Shown: in pieces, positions 26,913 to 37,594 of the stretch
Layout: every line of letters begins with the position of its first letter
Numbering within the stretch: position 1 is the first letter of the stretch
Source of the DNA: Alteromonadaceae bacterium XY-R5
GTDB taxonomy: Bacteria > Pseudomonadota > Gammaproteobacteria > Enterobacterales > Alteromonadaceae
Direction: 5' to 3'
DNA: 64,000 nt
Assembly: GCA_001660395.1 (NCBI GenBank)
Contig: LXWE01000001.1
Coordinates: 1,240,001-1,304,000 of the forward strand
Position numbers and translations under genes: made by a program
The notes under the pieces: model-generated
Database searches by the model: none
Told to the model about the DNA's origin: nothing
What the model saw: the letters and a program-made list of their open reading frames with translations, nothing else

Positions 26913-27617
26913 CTACAAAGTAATAACGGATGTCAGGGCACCAATTACGCCACCGAACACACCGCCCCACACCACCAGCCAGCCCAGATGAGTGGCGATC
27001 ATGTGCTGCACGATTTCTTTCACCAACTTTGGCGTCAATTCATTCAGACGTGCCTGCACCATCTGTGCAATTTTATCGTGCAGTTCGCCTTCAAGTAACG
27101 GGGTATCCAGCTCAGATTTCAACATCTCAGCAAAGCCAGGCTGCTGAGTAATGTCCTTTAACGACTGAGCCATTTTCTCGATAAACGGCTGACGCATAGG
27201 CTCCAGTGCCGCTTCGCCACCGAACATGGCCAGCATACCGCCAAATGACGAGCCTTTTACCGTTGCCAGCAAGGCATCAAAAGAGGGCGACAAATCCACT
27301 TTTTCCAGCACCGGCCCTAAATCAAAATGCAGGGCCTTTTCTTTATCTTCAAGGAAACGCTGAATATTGTTGGTACTGAAAAACTGTTCCATGATCAGGT
27401 TTTTAATGCCTGCTTTCACATCTTCAAAATGCAGTGGGATCACACCCGAACCGTACAACCCCGGCACCTTTTCAAATAACATATGCACCGCCAGGGCATT
27501 GGTAATGGCACCCGATAACGCAAACCAGCCAATGGTTTTAATCACATCGTTTTGCAAGCCATATCCTGCGATCACACACAGCAGTGCCAGGCCGTTGGTT
27601 ACTACACCTTTATTCAA
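26913..27617 (-). CDS. DUF445 family membrane protein
   Basis: 234 aa from the TTG at 27617, chosen because GGAG lies about 8 nt upstream; a GTG at 27632 is an alternative. Hydrophobic ends flank a helical body: GLALLCVIAGYGL and ALSGAITNALAVHMLFEKVPGLYGSGVIP at the N-terminus, and HLGWLVVWGGVFGGVIGALT at the C-terminus. The GAITN and GSGVIP motifs mark DUF445 (YheB/YjiN-like). Function of the family is not established. Confidence 0.85.
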   Translation of the reverse strand: MNKGVVTNGLALLCVIAGYGLQNDVIKTIGWFALSGAITNALAVHMLFEKVPGLYGSGVIPLHFEDVKAGIKNLIMEQFFSTNNIQRFLEDKEKALHFDLGPVLEKVDLSPSFDALLATVKGSSFGGMLAMFGGEAALEPMRQPFIEKMAQSLKDITQQPGFAEMLKSELDTPLLEGELHDKIAQMVQARLNELTPKLVKEIVQHMIATHLGWLVVWGGVFGGVIGALTSVITL

Positions 27618-27769
27618 TTCTGTTCTCCGCACCAGTTATCATTGTCAGTTGAGGCGACTTTTATATCAGGCCGAATTTATCTGTCAATCCAGTGTGGCTA
27701 ATTGCCCAAAGATTCATCCACATCAATTTTCTTCGCCTATACTCATTGCTCATAACAACTGTAACTAAG

Positions 27770-28681
27770 ATGATGATTAATAGGCTGATATTTCTAATTC
27801 TGCTGTTGTTCGCAGCACCACTGGCTGCGCAACAATCAACGGCTGTAATGTCGTCGTTAGGTTATTCTGTTATCGATAAGCAACGCTATCAATCGGGCTA
27901 TCTATTTAACACTGCCGGTCATCCACGCATTCATTTGGTCACCCTGAACTGGCCCCCTTATGTGAGTGAAGAATTGTGCAATTTTGGCTGGGCCATGGAA
28001 CTGGCGGTGACCGTATTAACCCATCAGGGTTACCAGGTATTCGTAGAGTTTTTACCCTGGGCTCGCGCGGTCAGCTATGCCGAAACAGGCAAAGCAGATA
28101 TTTTGTTTCCTGAATATTTTATCGAAGAGTCTGCCCCCTCAGATATCTATCCCAACTTGTTCCGACGTGAATTGCTGGCACTGTCCGAGGCCATCCCTGG
28201 CGGAAAAGTCGGATTATTCAAACGTCGAGGTGAAGACACCCGTTATGACGGCACATTAATGTCGTTAAAAGATGCACAGATCGGTGTAGTTCGCAGCTAT
28301 CAAAATACACCTGAATTCGACGCCCTGATGGACAGCCATTATTTCCGAAAATTAGAGGTTCTGGATGACTTGCAGCTGGCCCATGTGCTGGCCGAAAAGC
28401 GGGTAAATCTAATCATCGGCGACCCGACAGTGATCCACCATGCCATTGACAATGCCAGTCTGCCTTATACAGAAAAGGCCAGCTTGCATGAGAGCATTGA
28501 ATTTATTCAACCGGAATTGCGCATTAATGATTTATATTTTGCCTTAAGTAAACGCAAACCCGACTGGCATCTACTGATGGAGAAAATAAACCTGTCTCTG
28601 ACGCACCTTCGGCAACATGGTGAATTACAGCGCATTATTGATAGCCCGGCGGTCAGTTGCAGGCTATCAGAAGGGCCTTAA
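27770..28681 (+). CDS. Periplasmic solute-binding protein (SBP_bac_3 type)
   Basis: 303 aa with a signal peptide (NRLIFLILLLFAAPLAAQ). The fold marks are LVTLNWPPYVSEE, a pattern GWAMELAVTVLTHQGYQVFV, and WARAVSYAETGKADILFPEY, as in family-3 amino-acid-type binding proteins. There is no ABC permease or ATPase nearby, so it may be a stand-alone sensor or scavenger. Its stop codon overlaps that of the convergent galR gene by 2 nt. The upstream ATG pair at 27770/27773 leaves the start uncertain by one codon. Confidence 0.82.
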   Translation: MMINRLIFLILLLFAAPLAAQQSTAVMSSLGYSVIDKQRYQSGYLFNTAGHPRIHLVTLNWPPYVSEELCNFGWAMELAVTVLTHQGYQVFVEFLPWARAVSYAETGKADILFPEYFIEESAPSDIYPNLFRRELLALSEAIPGGKVGLFKRRGEDTRYDGTLMSLKDAQIGVVRSYQNTPEFDALMDSHYFRKLEVLDDLQLAHVLAEKRVNLIIGDPTVIHHAIDNASLPYTEKASLHESIEFIQPELRINDLYFALSKRKPDWHLLMEKINLSLTHLRQHGELQRIIDSPAVSCRLSEGP

Positions 28682-29688
28682 CTCTCCTGATGGTCGATAA
28701 CGGAATTACGTTCGACCAATTCAGGAATAAACAGGTGCGTCTGGCTGCCGGGTTTAAACTCCGGATTGCTAAGTTTAATCGCCAAATCTGCTGCATAGGC
28801 CGCCATTTCTTCAATGGGATAATGCATGGTGGTCAGGCGTGGTCGACAGGCGCGAGCCGCAGGCAAGTCATCAAAACCAAAGACTGAAACATCCTCTGGC
28901 ACCCGCAATCCGGCGTCAAACAAGGCATGGATGGCGCCGATGGCCATCAAATCGTTATACGCCATCAGGGCGCTAAATTTCACCCCACGGGCCAGCAATT
29001 CTTTCACCGCCTGTTCGCCGCCTTCGATGTTGGCGGTGGACTCGGCAATGGCCTGCTTATCCAGCTTCAGGCCCACTCCTTCAAGACAGCTTTTCAGGCC
29101 CTGAACACGAATGCCAGGATCGCGGTTTTGGTAAATACTGGTCACCACGGCGAAATCACGATGACCATGGGCCAGCATATATTCGGCCGCACGCTGGGCA
29201 CCACTTTGGTTATCCAGCCATACACAGCGGTTAGCTATGGCAGGAATGTATCGGTTTACCAGCACCAGACCGGGAATGTCTTTTGCCAATTGAATCAGCG
29301 TGTCTTCGTCCGAATATTCGCTGTGCAGAATAATCGCCTGACAATTGTGATTGCGCAGGGAGTTGATGGCATCCAGCTCCGACTGGGTTTCGTACAAAGA
29401 GTTGGCCATCAGCAGCTTGTAGCCTTTTTCACGGGCGGTGTGTTCCACACCACTGGCCAGGGTGCCAAAAAACGACATCGACAGCTTAGGCGTCACCACC
29501 CCTATGGTATGATTGGTTTTACTGACCAGCGCCTGGGCATTGGTGTTGGGGCGATAACCCAGCTCCTGAATGACCTTTTTTACCCGCGCACGACAGGCAT
29601 CTCCTACCTGTCCGCCATCATGGATCACCCGTGATACGGTTGCTGTCGAAACACCGGCCACCCGGGCCACATCTTTGATGGTTACCAT
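28678..29688 (-). CDS. galR: GalR-type LacI-family repressor
   Basis: 336 aa from the ATG at 29688. The DNA-binding head is VTIKDVARVAGVSTATVSRV, followed by a hinge helix (NTNAQALVSK). The effector domain resembles E. coli GalR closely: LVLVNRYIPAIANRCVWLD, GGEQAVKELLARG, AYNDLMAIGAIHALFDAG, GFDDL and RPRLTTMHYPIEEMA. It is the last gene of the nine-gene galactoside operon, 13 nt after the GPH transporter. The GalR-like operator at 43944-43957 suggests it represses its own operon until galactose is present. Confidence 0.93.
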   Translation of the reverse strand: MVTIKDVARVAGVSTATVSRVIHDGGQVGDACRARVKKVIQELGYRPNTNAQALVSKTNHTIGVVTPKLSMSFFGTLASGVEHTAREKGYKLLMANSLYETQSELDAINSLRNHNCQAIILHSEYSDEDTLIQLAKDIPGLVLVNRYIPAIANRCVWLDNQSGAQRAAEYMLAHGHRDFAVVTSIYQNRDPGIRVQGLKSCLEGVGLKLDKQAIAESTANIEGGEQAVKELLARGVKFSALMAYNDLMAIGAIHALFDAGLRVPEDVSVFGFDDLPAARACRPRLTTMHYPIEEMAAYAADLAIKLSNPEFKPGSQTHLFIPELVERNSVIDHQES

Positions 29689-29701
29689 GCAATCACTCTT
29701 G

Positions 29702-31087
29702 TCACTTTTGCGCCGCCAGTTGCAGCGCATTTTTATTCTTTAAATCAATACGATAATAATGCAAACAGAGCAGAGATAATACGCCAAACAGCGCCGTACC
29801 TGCGGCTAAAATGAAACGCATGGCGGTAATGGTGCCCGCCTGCTGCGCCTGGCCCTGCAGCGCATCAAACCCAATGGCATTTAAGGCGAACCCCGATAAC
29901 AGCATGGCCATAATCGCCGCCAGTGCACACACGCCGTTATACACAGCCGCATACATGCCCGCTCTCGGGCGTTTATCCAAGGCACTGTGCCTGTCGCTTA
30001 AATCAGCATTTAATACCGGCACCAGGGTCGTCATCGCGGTCCAGACGCTGGTGCAAAGTAAGGCATCCAGCGCAATCCACCAGCCAATTCCCGGTACAAA
30101 CAAAAACCACTTAGCGATAGCGCCCACCACAGATAAGCCTAAAATCCAGCCCAGCGCCCGGGTTTTGCCTGTGCGTTTGGCCAGCAGATTCACCAGCGGC
30201 ACACTGACAAACCCGGCCGCAGCATAAGCACTTGAAAGCACGCCTTTCCAGAACGCACCTTCGGCAATATCGCCACTGCTGACGTAATACACCAGCAGAT
30301 AATAATCCATACTCGCCGCAAACACGCTGCCGCCTAATTGCAGCAGGCAAATCAGCATCAGCCAGGTAAGTGAGCGGTTACCTAACAAAGCTTTGGCACT
30401 GCGCCAAAAACCGACACTTGCCTCGCGGGTTATCACCTGTACCTGCTCGCGGCATACCCACACAGGCAACAGCCCCATCAGGCCAATAAACCCCAGCCCA
30501 ACGCTCCAGCCGACCCAGTGGATCCCCGCAGCAATCGACCCAAACAGGGCAAGACTCGCCAGTGGAAACAACCACTGATACAAAAGCGAGGCGGTTTTAA
30601 TGAAATAGGTGGTCACCGCCATAATCGAGCGTCGTTGCTCAGGCTCGCTGCTCAGTTCGTAACTCAAACTGGTGGTGGGGATGGCGACAAACAAAGACGC
30701 CAAATGAAACGCCAGATACATCAGGCTGAAATACCCTAACTGCGCCGCCATAGTCCAGCTTTGTGGCACCATCCAGATGGCACCAAACAGTAGCGCACTG
30801 ACAATGGAACCGAGCAAAATAAACGGCCGACGTCGCCCCATCCTGCCCTGCCAGTGATCACTCAGATAACCAATCCAAGGCGTAATCAGCGCTCCTATCA
30901 CCACAGGCAACGCCAGGGCCAGACTTAGTAAAAAGGGGTCGACCCCCAGCGTCATCTGATAAAACGGGATGGCCAGTACCATCACCGCCTGACTGGCAAA
31001 ATGCATCGCAAAAAAGCCAGCGCCCAGCGCCAGCTTTTGTCCGTTCAACTTGTCCTTTTGCGCCTGGCTCACCCGGGCTCCTGTCAC
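29702..31087 (-). CDS. GPH-family sugar:cation symporter
   Basis: 461 aa with about 12 hydrophobic segments. The loop GYLSDHWQGRMGRRRPFILLG, here about residues 73-93, is typical of glycoside-pentoside-hexuronide (MelB-like) transporters of the MFS superfamily. Start GTG at 31087. It sits between the GH-A glycosidase (94 nt upstream) and galR (13 nt downstream), so it probably imports a galactoside, in addition to free galactose carried by the SGLT symporter of the same operon. Substrate is inferred from context. Confidence 0.85.
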   Translation of the reverse strand: MTGARVSQAQKDKLNGQKLALGAGFFAMHFASQAVMVLAIPFYQMTLGVDPFLLSLALALPVVIGALITPWIGYLSDHWQGRMGRRRPFILLGSIVSALLFGAIWMVPQSWTMAAQLGYFSLMYLAFHLASLFVAIPTTSLSYELSSEPEQRRSIMAVTTYFIKTASLLYQWLFPLASLALFGSIAAGIHWVGWSVGLGFIGLMGLLPVWVCREQVQVITREASVGFWRSAKALLGNRSLTWLMLICLLQLGGSVFAASMDYYLLVYYVSSGDIAEGAFWKGVLSSAYAAAGFVSVPLVNLLAKRTGKTRALGWILGLSVVGAIAKWFLFVPGIGWWIALDALLCTSVWTAMTTLVPVLNADLSDRHSALDKRPRAGMYAAVYNGVCALAAIMAMLLSGFALNAIGFDALQGQAQQAGTITAMRFILAAGTALFGVLSLLCLHYYRIDLKNKNALQLAAQK

Positions 31088-31181
31088 ACTATGACTGCTC
31101 TATCCACCATGTGACCGAGTATACCCGCGTTATGCCATCGCGCCCAAGGGCCAGCACATTAAGGACAAGCACATTTCTGCG

Positions 31182-33752
31182 CTAGTACTGAATCAGCGCC
31201 AACTCAGCAATTTCAATCCCGCGGCTTTCGACACTGCGATTGCCGGCTAACTCCGGCATGATAAGCTGCACGCCCGATAACGCCGAAAGCGCAAGCTTAG
31301 TCTGGGCCTTATAGGGCCCGACTGTCACCGGCATAAAGCTAGGATAGGCCTGGGCCATCAGGGTACCGATAGGTGCAAACTTATCCAATGGCAACACCAG
31401 AGTTTGCCACTCAGATTTAACCGGAAAATCCGTGCCATACGCCAGACCATCCTGACCTATCAGCCCCAGTTGCACCCTGTCGGCTTTCCCCAGTGAACGC
31501 ACCCGAATCGCCAGACCGTTATAGCCCGACAAGTCGCGGCCTTGCAGCTGATTATCCTTGGCCAAGGTGTTGCGCATCAGCGCGCCCGCCACCCGCTTGT
31601 CATCAGCGAAATAGGCCAGTTTCAGGGTCGCCCCTTCTTCTGTGGCTGCAGTAGCCGGCCAGGCCACCGGATTTTTCGGATTAAACAACGCGTCGCGATC
31701 CTGGCTTGGGTCCAGTAACCGAATCGGCTTGCCTGCTGGGGTTAACAAGGTATGGTAATAACCTGCAGCCACAAAATCCCAGTCGGCCGGGCTGCCAGCC
31801 TGATTACCCGGCCAGCTCACGCGCTGCTTACCGTCATTCACCACAAAAGTGTATTCGAGCACGCCTGGCTGCTGCCACGCTTTGCTGTTAGGTAAGGTCA
31901 GGCTGTAGGTATCGCCACCCTTAGCCTGCATAGGCAAAAACGTGAAATCCCGATGGCCCTGATAGCGAATCGCCAGCTCGACCTGATACTCTGCTTTCGC
32001 GCCCGCCACCTGCGCGCTGAAACGTAACACATCTCCCAGATTACGCTGACGCTGAGGCTGATGCACCAGGGTTAACTCGGGCTCGGCTAACGGCGGTAAC
32101 AAATAGGTGCTATCCAGATCAGCCTTCGCTAATGTGGATAAGCTTGCCTTATCCGCTGCCAGCAAATACACGCCCGGCGTCACACTAACCTGACCCAATT
32201 TGGCCTGGGCCTGGGTCTGATTACCGGCATTGATGCCCTGCAGCAGATAGTTTTCCCCCAGGTCCGCCAAAAACACCGTCAGCGCGCGGCTGTGGGCATA
32301 CAAACGTCCCACTTCACGTTTAAGGCTGGATGGCTGATGAGGATCCTGCAAACGCTGTAAGTCTGGGTAAACTTCTAAACGCCACACGCCCTCGGCCTGC
32401 TTATCCAGAAAATAGGCGCCCGTGCCGTCGTACTGCACCAGCGGCGAACTGCCGACACCGGCAATATGACTGACGCTATTCAAGGCTTTGGGTGGACGCT
32501 GGGTGTTGTTGGAATAGTAATACTGACTGCCATCATCAAACTGACTCAGGTTGTCGGCATAGCTTAAATGAGTCGCATCAAAGTCATTGCTGGCAGGATA
32601 ATCCGGGCTTTGATAACCCTGTGGCAACTGACGAAACTCCTCGCCAGCGATCATCAGACTGATGGCCTTAGACGGGGTATAAAGCAGATTCAGGTAATGG
32701 GTGTTGTACTCAGAATTGGTCTGCGCCAGCACCGCCGGATCGTAAGCAAACTGGGTCGCCCACTGAAAACCCGCTTCACGGAAGCTGCGCGCCATGGCCG
32801 GATACATCACGCTTTTGGTGATATCGGCGGCGTCAAACTCGTACACCATTTTGGCCTTATCGGCACAGGCGGCAATGTCAGCAAACGGGTTCGTGTAATG
32901 GGCCACCGCCGGCAGCATATTGCTATCCAGCGCGGTGTTTTTCACTAAGCCGGTTGGGTACCACTGATAAGCCACACCATCGACACTGCTTTCACACAAT
33001 GCTTTGGCATAGGCCTGATCGTCACCTTGCTCTGAGATGTTGTAAAACAGCGGCTTAGTCACGCCAAGACCACGCACAGTTTTCAGCAGCCCTTCCACGT
33101 AAGCGGCACTTTTGTCCGCCGAAGTGGTGTGCTTGGGCTCATTAAACAGCTCAAAGGCAATGACGTCTGGATCATCCGCCAGGGTCTTACCCGTGTAACG
33201 GTTTTTATGGGTCAGCAACTGTTTTAAATAATGATGAGTGGCGGCAATGGCCTTAGGATCCTGATTCATGTCGGCTTTAGAAAAATCCGCCGCAAAACCC
33301 GGCTCGTCCGGATCTGGCTCAGGGTAGCCTGAACCCCACCAGGCCACGGGGGTAATGATGGCTTTGATGCCGCGCTGCTGCAGCTTCATCAGCAGATAAT
33401 CGAACAAGGCCAAATGCTCGTTATCCAGCAAATTGCCCTGCTTATCGCTGATCAGACGATCCCACACATGCACCCGGTAAGCATCCAGCTTTAAGCGGGC
33501 GATATGATCCACATCCATGTCGATGGCGGCTTTATGCTCCAGGCCTAAACGCTTAACGGCGCGATAACCATAGGCAAAGGGCAAACCATAGTTCACGCCG
33601 AATAAATGCAGTGGCTGGCCGTCGGCCCATTGTAACTGGCCGTCCACCACCTGCACCGGAGCAGGATGTGGCGCTGCCGCCAGTGCCTGTGTGCCCATGG
33701 CAGCGGCCAACAGGCCGCCTGCCAGGGTCAAAGAGATAGCGTTTCTATTCAT
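31182..33752 (-). CDS. Secreted clan GH-A-type glycoside hydrolase in the galactose operon
   Basis: 856 aa from ATG 33752, with a signal peptide (LAGGLLAAAMGTQALAAAP). Residues about 45-370 look like a TIM barrel: AYRVHVWDRL, IKAIITPVAWWGSGYPEPDP, the acid/base motif AFELFNEPKH (E205) and a likely nucleophile in MVYEFDAAD (E305). A beta-sandwich part follows, and the C-terminal about 150 residues (GYNGLAIRVRSLGKADRVQL) look like a carbohydrate-binding CIA30/CBM11-like module. I cannot place it in a specific GH family. The context suggests a beta-galactanase or galactosidase. It overlaps the 3' end of the symporter gene in its longest frame. Confidence 0.8.
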   Translation of the reverse strand: MNRNAISLTLAGGLLAAAMGTQALAAAPHPAPVQVVDGQLQWADGQPLHLFGVNYGLPFAYGYRAVKRLGLEHKAAIDMDVDHIARLKLDAYRVHVWDRLISDKQGNLLDNEHLALFDYLLMKLQQRGIKAIITPVAWWGSGYPEPDPDEPGFAADFSKADMNQDPKAIAATHHYLKQLLTHKNRYTGKTLADDPDVIAFELFNEPKHTTSADKSAAYVEGLLKTVRGLGVTKPLFYNISEQGDDQAYAKALCESSVDGVAYQWYPTGLVKNTALDSNMLPAVAHYTNPFADIAACADKAKMVYEFDAADITKSVMYPAMARSFREAGFQWATQFAYDPAVLAQTNSEYNTHYLNLLYTPSKAISLMIAGEEFRQLPQGYQSPDYPASNDFDATHLSYADNLSQFDDGSQYYYSNNTQRPPKALNSVSHIAGVGSSPLVQYDGTGAYFLDKQAEGVWRLEVYPDLQRLQDPHQPSSLKREVGRLYAHSRALTVFLADLGENYLLQGINAGNQTQAQAKLGQVSVTPGVYLLAADKASLSTLAKADLDSTYLLPPLAEPELTLVHQPQRQRNLGDVLRFSAQVAGAKAEYQVELAIRYQGHRDFTFLPMQAKGGDTYSLTLPNSKAWQQPGVLEYTFVVNDGKQRVSWPGNQAGSPADWDFVAAGYYHTLLTPAGKPIRLLDPSQDRDALFNPKNPVAWPATAATEEGATLKLAYFADDKRVAGALMRNTLAKDNQLQGRDLSGYNGLAIRVRSLGKADRVQLGLIGQDGLAYGTDFPVKSEWQTLVLPLDKFAPIGTLMAQAYPSFMPVTVGPYKAQTKLALSALSGVQLIMPELAGNRSVESRGIEIAELALIQY

Positions 33753-33754
33753 GC

Positions 33755-35320
33755 TTACCACCAGGCAGAATAGAAGCCAACCAGGATCACACTCACCACT
33801 ACTGCGCTGATGCGATAGCCACCGTGGGTGCGAAAATCGATATCATTCAGCTGGACGGCATTCGCGTGTTCTTTGCCCTTACCTTCGAGCAGAGACACCA
33901 CTACCGCCAGTGCCAGACAGGTCAGGAACACATAACCCACGCGGTCCATAAAGGGCACTTGTGGCAGCCACATTTTGGCGGCGAAGGAGAACACCGCTGA
34001 ACCCACTGCCGCGACTAAGGCGCCATTGGCGGTGGCTTTTTTCCAGAACAAACCCAGCAGGAACAGAACCACAATACCCGGCGTGAAGAAGCCAGTAAAT
34101 TCCTGAATAAACTGGAACGCCTGCTCAGAGTTACCCAGTAGCGGCTGCGCCGTTAGCAGGGCAATCACCAACGCCACCACGCTGGCAATACGACCTACTT
34201 TCACATAGTGATGCTGGCTCTTTTCCGGCTTGGCCTGAGCATACAAATCCATGGTGAAAATGGTGGAGATACTGTTGGTCATCGAGGCCAGGCTCGACAA
34301 AATTGCCGCCACTAAGGCCGCAAAAATCAGTCCTTTTAATCCAACCGGCATCAGGCCCATTAATTGCGGATAGGCCTGGTCAGGACGATCCAACGGCGGT
34401 AACAGCAATACCGCGGCAATGCCTGGCAGTACCACAATCACAGGCATTAACAGCTTCAGGAAAGCTGCAAAAGCGATACCTTTGCGCGCTTCTCTCACAT
34501 CTTTGGCGGCCAGCGCACGCTGGATAATGTATTGGTTAAAGCCCCAGTAAGACAGGTTCATCACCCATAAACCACCGACCAGCACAGAAATGCCCGGCAA
34601 GCTGGCGTAATGAGGATTATCCGGTGTCAGGATCATATCGAACTTCTCTGGCAGTTCGGTCATCAAACGATCCAGACCACTGAACATACCCGCGCCTTCG
34701 CCCAGCATATCCAGCGACACATAGGACAGGAACAGACCACCGGCCACCAGCAGTACCACCTGAATAATGTCGGTCAGGGCCACTACCTTTAAACCACCGT
34801 ACAAAGAGTACGCCAGCGACAATACTGCCAGCACAATCAGGCTGCTGGTGATGTCCAGTCCGGTTAGGGTATTGATAGCCAGCGCCCCCAGCCACAATAC
34901 CGCCGTCAGGTTAACGAATACATAAACGGCCAGCCAGAACAGCGCCATGGTCAGACGCACACGGTTATCGTAACGCTGCTGTAAAAACTGCGGCATGGTG
35001 TAGATTTTGCGCTTCAGGAATACCGGCAGGAACCAGGCACCGACGATAATCAGGGTGATAGCGGCCATCCACTCATACGAGGCAATGGCCAAACCTATGG
35101 CATAGCCAGAGCCGGACATACCGATAATCTGCTCAGCGGAAATGTTCGAGGCCACTAACGAGGCACCGATAGCCCACCAGGGCAGGCTGTTACCGGCCAA
35201 AAAGTAATCGTTGGTATTTTTATCGTGACCGTCTTTTTCACGTGATACCCACCAGGCGATACCCAGCAGGGCAACCACGTAAACGGCGAGTACGCCTAAA
35301 TCTAACGGGGCTAATAACAT
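33755..35320 (-). CDS. Sodium/galactose symporter (SGLT type)
   Basis: 521 aa, about 14 hydrophobic segments, sodium:solute symporter family. It closely follows Vibrio vSGLT: TNDYFLAGNSLPWWAIGASL, ASNISAEQIIGMSGSGY, GLAIASYEWMAAITLIIVG and LSYWGFNQYIIQRALAAK, the last containing galactose-gate residues of vSGLT. AGAGGA precedes the ATG. It lies between galK and the GH-A glycosidase gene, with a 22-nt gap and an immediate junction. It very probably brings galactose into the cytoplasm for GalK. Confidence 0.94.
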   Translation of the reverse strand: MLLAPLDLGVLAVYVVALLGIAWWVSREKDGHDKNTNDYFLAGNSLPWWAIGASLVASNISAEQIIGMSGSGYAIGLAIASYEWMAAITLIIVGAWFLPVFLKRKIYTMPQFLQQRYDNRVRLTMALFWLAVYVFVNLTAVLWLGALAINTLTGLDITSSLIVLAVLSLAYSLYGGLKVVALTDIIQVVLLVAGGLFLSYVSLDMLGEGAGMFSGLDRLMTELPEKFDMILTPDNPHYASLPGISVLVGGLWVMNLSYWGFNQYIIQRALAAKDVREARKGIAFAAFLKLLMPVIVVLPGIAAVLLLPPLDRPDQAYPQLMGLMPVGLKGLIFAALVAAILSSLASMTNSISTIFTMDLYAQAKPEKSQHHYVKVGRIASVVALVIALLTAQPLLGNSEQAFQFIQEFTGFFTPGIVVLFLLGLFWKKATANGALVAAVGSAVFSFAAKMWLPQVPFMDRVGYVFLTCLALAVVVSLLEGKGKEHANAVQLNDIDFRTHGGYRISAVVVSVILVGFYSAWW

Positions 35321-35342
35321 CTTCTATCCTCTTTAGATGGCG

Positions 35343-36503
35343 TTATGGCTTGGCCACAACTTCTGCGCCCGCCGACGGCTGGCATACAAACACATCGGCC
35401 ACCAGGCCGGTTTTCACTGGGTATTGTTCGGCAATGGCAGCTTTCACCGCATCGACCTTGGCATGGGGTACCAGCGCCACCACACAGCCACCGAATCCAC
35501 CGCCAGTCATGCGCACACCACCACTGTTACCAATGATGCCGCCGACCAGTTCCACCAGAAAATCGATGGCGGGTACGGTAATTTCAAAATCATCACGCAT
35601 CGACACGTGTGACGCGGCCATCAGGCTGCTCAGGGTGGCGATATCGCCCTGCTCCAGCGCCACTGCTGCGGCTTCGGTGCGGGCATTTTCGGTCACTACG
35701 TGACGCACGCGTTTCGCCGTGACTTCATCCAAACGGCTGCTAACATCGGCAATATCCCCTTCACACAGGTCACGCAGGGCCTTTACCTGATACTGTTCAG
35801 CACCGGCTTCACACTGGGCGCGACGGGTGTTGTATTCGCTGTCCACCAGACCGCGTTTAACGTTGGAGTTGATGATCACCACAGACAACGACTCCGGCAT
35901 GGCCACCGGCTGACAGGCCAGAGAACGACAATCAATCAGCAAGGCATTGCCGGCCTGTCCTTCGGCGGAAATCAGCTGGTCCATAATGCCGCTGTTACAG
36001 CCAACAAACTGGTTTTCCGCCTGCTGTCCGTTTAAGGCAATTTCGGATTTGCTTAACAGATGTCCACTTAAGGTCGAAAAAGCCAGTCCCAGCGCCACTT
36101 CTAAGGCAGCCGATGAGCTTAAGCCAGCGCCCTGTGGCACGTTACCGCTAATGGCTAAATCACAGCCCACCAGCTTTACGCCGCGGGATTGCAGGCTCTT
36201 GGCCACGCCGCGCACATAGTCGGCCCACTGATATTCAGAGTGATGGGCAATCTCGGCGCTAAGGTCAATGCTGTCGGTCTGGCCGTCATAGTCGGCTGCC
36301 AGCACCTTGATCTGCTCGCTGCCGTTTAAACGCGCAACCACATGGGTTTCAAAGTCGATGGCACAAGGCAATACAAAGCCATCGTTATAGTCTGTGTGTT
36401 CACCAATCAGGTTAACCCGGCCCGGCGCACGGAAATGATAATCGGCCGCAGCATCAAATTGCTGTGCAAAAGCCTGTTTTAATTGTTCAACGGTAAGGCT
36501 CAT
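35343..36503 (-). CDS. galK: Galactokinase
   Basis: Phosphorylates galactose to galactose 1-phosphate. 386 aa, the family's usual length. The galactokinase signature [18 protein letters not shown] (residues about 24-41), the GHMP ATP loop [19 protein letters not shown] and the C-terminal [12 protein letters not shown] are all present. AAGGG precedes the ATG. It lies 9 nt after galT, within the operon. Confidence 0.97.
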   Translation of the reverse strand: MSLTVEQLKQAFAQQFDAAADYHFRAPGRVNLIGEHTDYNDGFVLPCAIDFETHVVARLNGSEQIKVLAADYDGQTDSIDLSAEIAHHSEYQWADYVRGVAKSLQSRGVKLVGCDLAISGNVPQGAGLSSSAALEVALGLAFSTLSGHLLSKSEIALNGQQAENQFVGCNSGIMDQLISAEGQAGNALLIDCRSLACQPVAMPESLSVVIINSNVKRGLVDSEYNTRRAQCEAGAEQYQVKALRDLCEGDIADVSSRLDEVTAKRVRHVVTENARTEAAAVALEQGDIATLSSLMAASHVSMRDDFEITVPAIDFLVELVGGIIGNSGGVRMTGGGFGGCVVALVPHAKVDAVKAAIAEQYPVKTGLVADVFVCQPSAGAEVVAKP

Positions 36504-36512
36504 GAGTCACCC

Positions 36513-37580
36513 TTAGTTAGTCTTGTTAGCAGATTTATAATGTACTGGTGCCTGTTCACGTAAACGGGCGGCGGCCTGTTCTGGCGTCATATCGCGCTGG
36601 GCTTCGGCCATCATTTCATAACCCACCATGAATTTTTTGATGGTGGCGCTACGCAGCAACGGCGGATAAAAATGACAGTGTAATTGCCAGTGCTGACGGG
36701 CTGCGCTATCGGCGTATTCAGCCGAGTAAGGCGCATTATGCCAGCCCATAGAATAAGGAAATGCACACTGGAACAGGTTGTCGTAACGAATGGTAATTTG
36801 CTGCATGATGTCAGCCAGGGTGGCCTGCTGCGCCTCATTCAGTTCTTCCATGCGGGTCACGGCAAATTTCGGCAGTACCAGAGTTTCAAACGGCCATGAC
36901 GCCCAGTAAGGCACCACTACAATCCAGTCGGCATTTTCTACCACAGTGCGCTCACCATCGGCCATTTCGCGCTGGGCATACGTCAACAGCAGGTTCTTGC
37001 CATGCTTGGCCAGATATTCCGCCTGCAGCTGATCGGCACGGGCAGGTAAAGTCGGCACAGACGAGCTGGCCCATATCTGACCGTGTGGATGGGGGTTAGA
37101 ACAACCGTTAATGGCGCCTTTATTCTCAAATACCTGCACCCACTGATAGGTTTGTGACAGGTCCTGATACTGCGCAATCCAGGTTTGAATGATGGCCTGG
37201 ATCTCGGTCTGACTCAGCTCAGGCATGGTCAGGCTGTGATCCGGCGAATAGCAAATCACGCGGCTGGTACCTTCCACCGACGACAATACAAACAAGCCGT
37301 CATCGTCGCGCGAAGCTGCCGGCGTTTGCTGATGCAAGGCGGCAAAGTCGTTGGTAAACACAAATGGCGAATGGTAATCCGGGTTCACATCCCCGGTAAT
37401 ACGGGTGTTAGTCGGACACAGGAAACACTTAGGATCATAACCTGGGGTATCGTCCTTGGCGGCCTCTTCCACCTGGCCCTGCCAGGGACGTTTGGCGCGA
37501 TGAGGCGAGACCAGCACCCAGTCACCGGTTAACGGGTTATAGCGACGATGGGGATGTTCAGTACTGTCGAACTCGGACAT
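36513..37580 (-). CDS. galT: Galactose-1-phosphate uridylyltransferase
   Basis: Exchanges UMP between UDP-glucose and galactose 1-phosphate. 355 aa. The active-site HPH is in [14 protein letters not shown], and two zinc-type cysteines are in [10 protein letters not shown]. The N-terminus [20 protein letters not shown] and the C-terminal [17 protein letters not shown] are typical. GAGG precedes the ATG. It lies 14 nt after galE. Confidence 0.97.
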   Translation of the reverse strand: MSEFDSTEHPHRRYNPLTGDWVLVSPHRAKRPWQGQVEEAAKDDTPGYDPKCFLCPTNTRITGDVNPDYHSPFVFTNDFAALHQQTPAASRDDDGLFVLSSVEGTSRVICYSPDHSLTMPELSQTEIQAIIQTWIAQYQDLSQTYQWVQVFENKGAINGCSNPHPHGQIWASSSVPTLPARADQLQAEYLAKHGKNLLLTYAQREMADGERTVVENADWIVVVPYWASWPFETLVLPKFAVTRMEELNEAQQATLADIMQQITIRYDNLFQCAFPYSMGWHNAPYSAEYADSAARQHWQLHCHFYPPLLRSATIKKFMVGYEMMAEAQRDMTPEQAAARLREQAPVHYKSANKTN

Positions 37581-37594
37581 GAAAAAAACCTCAA

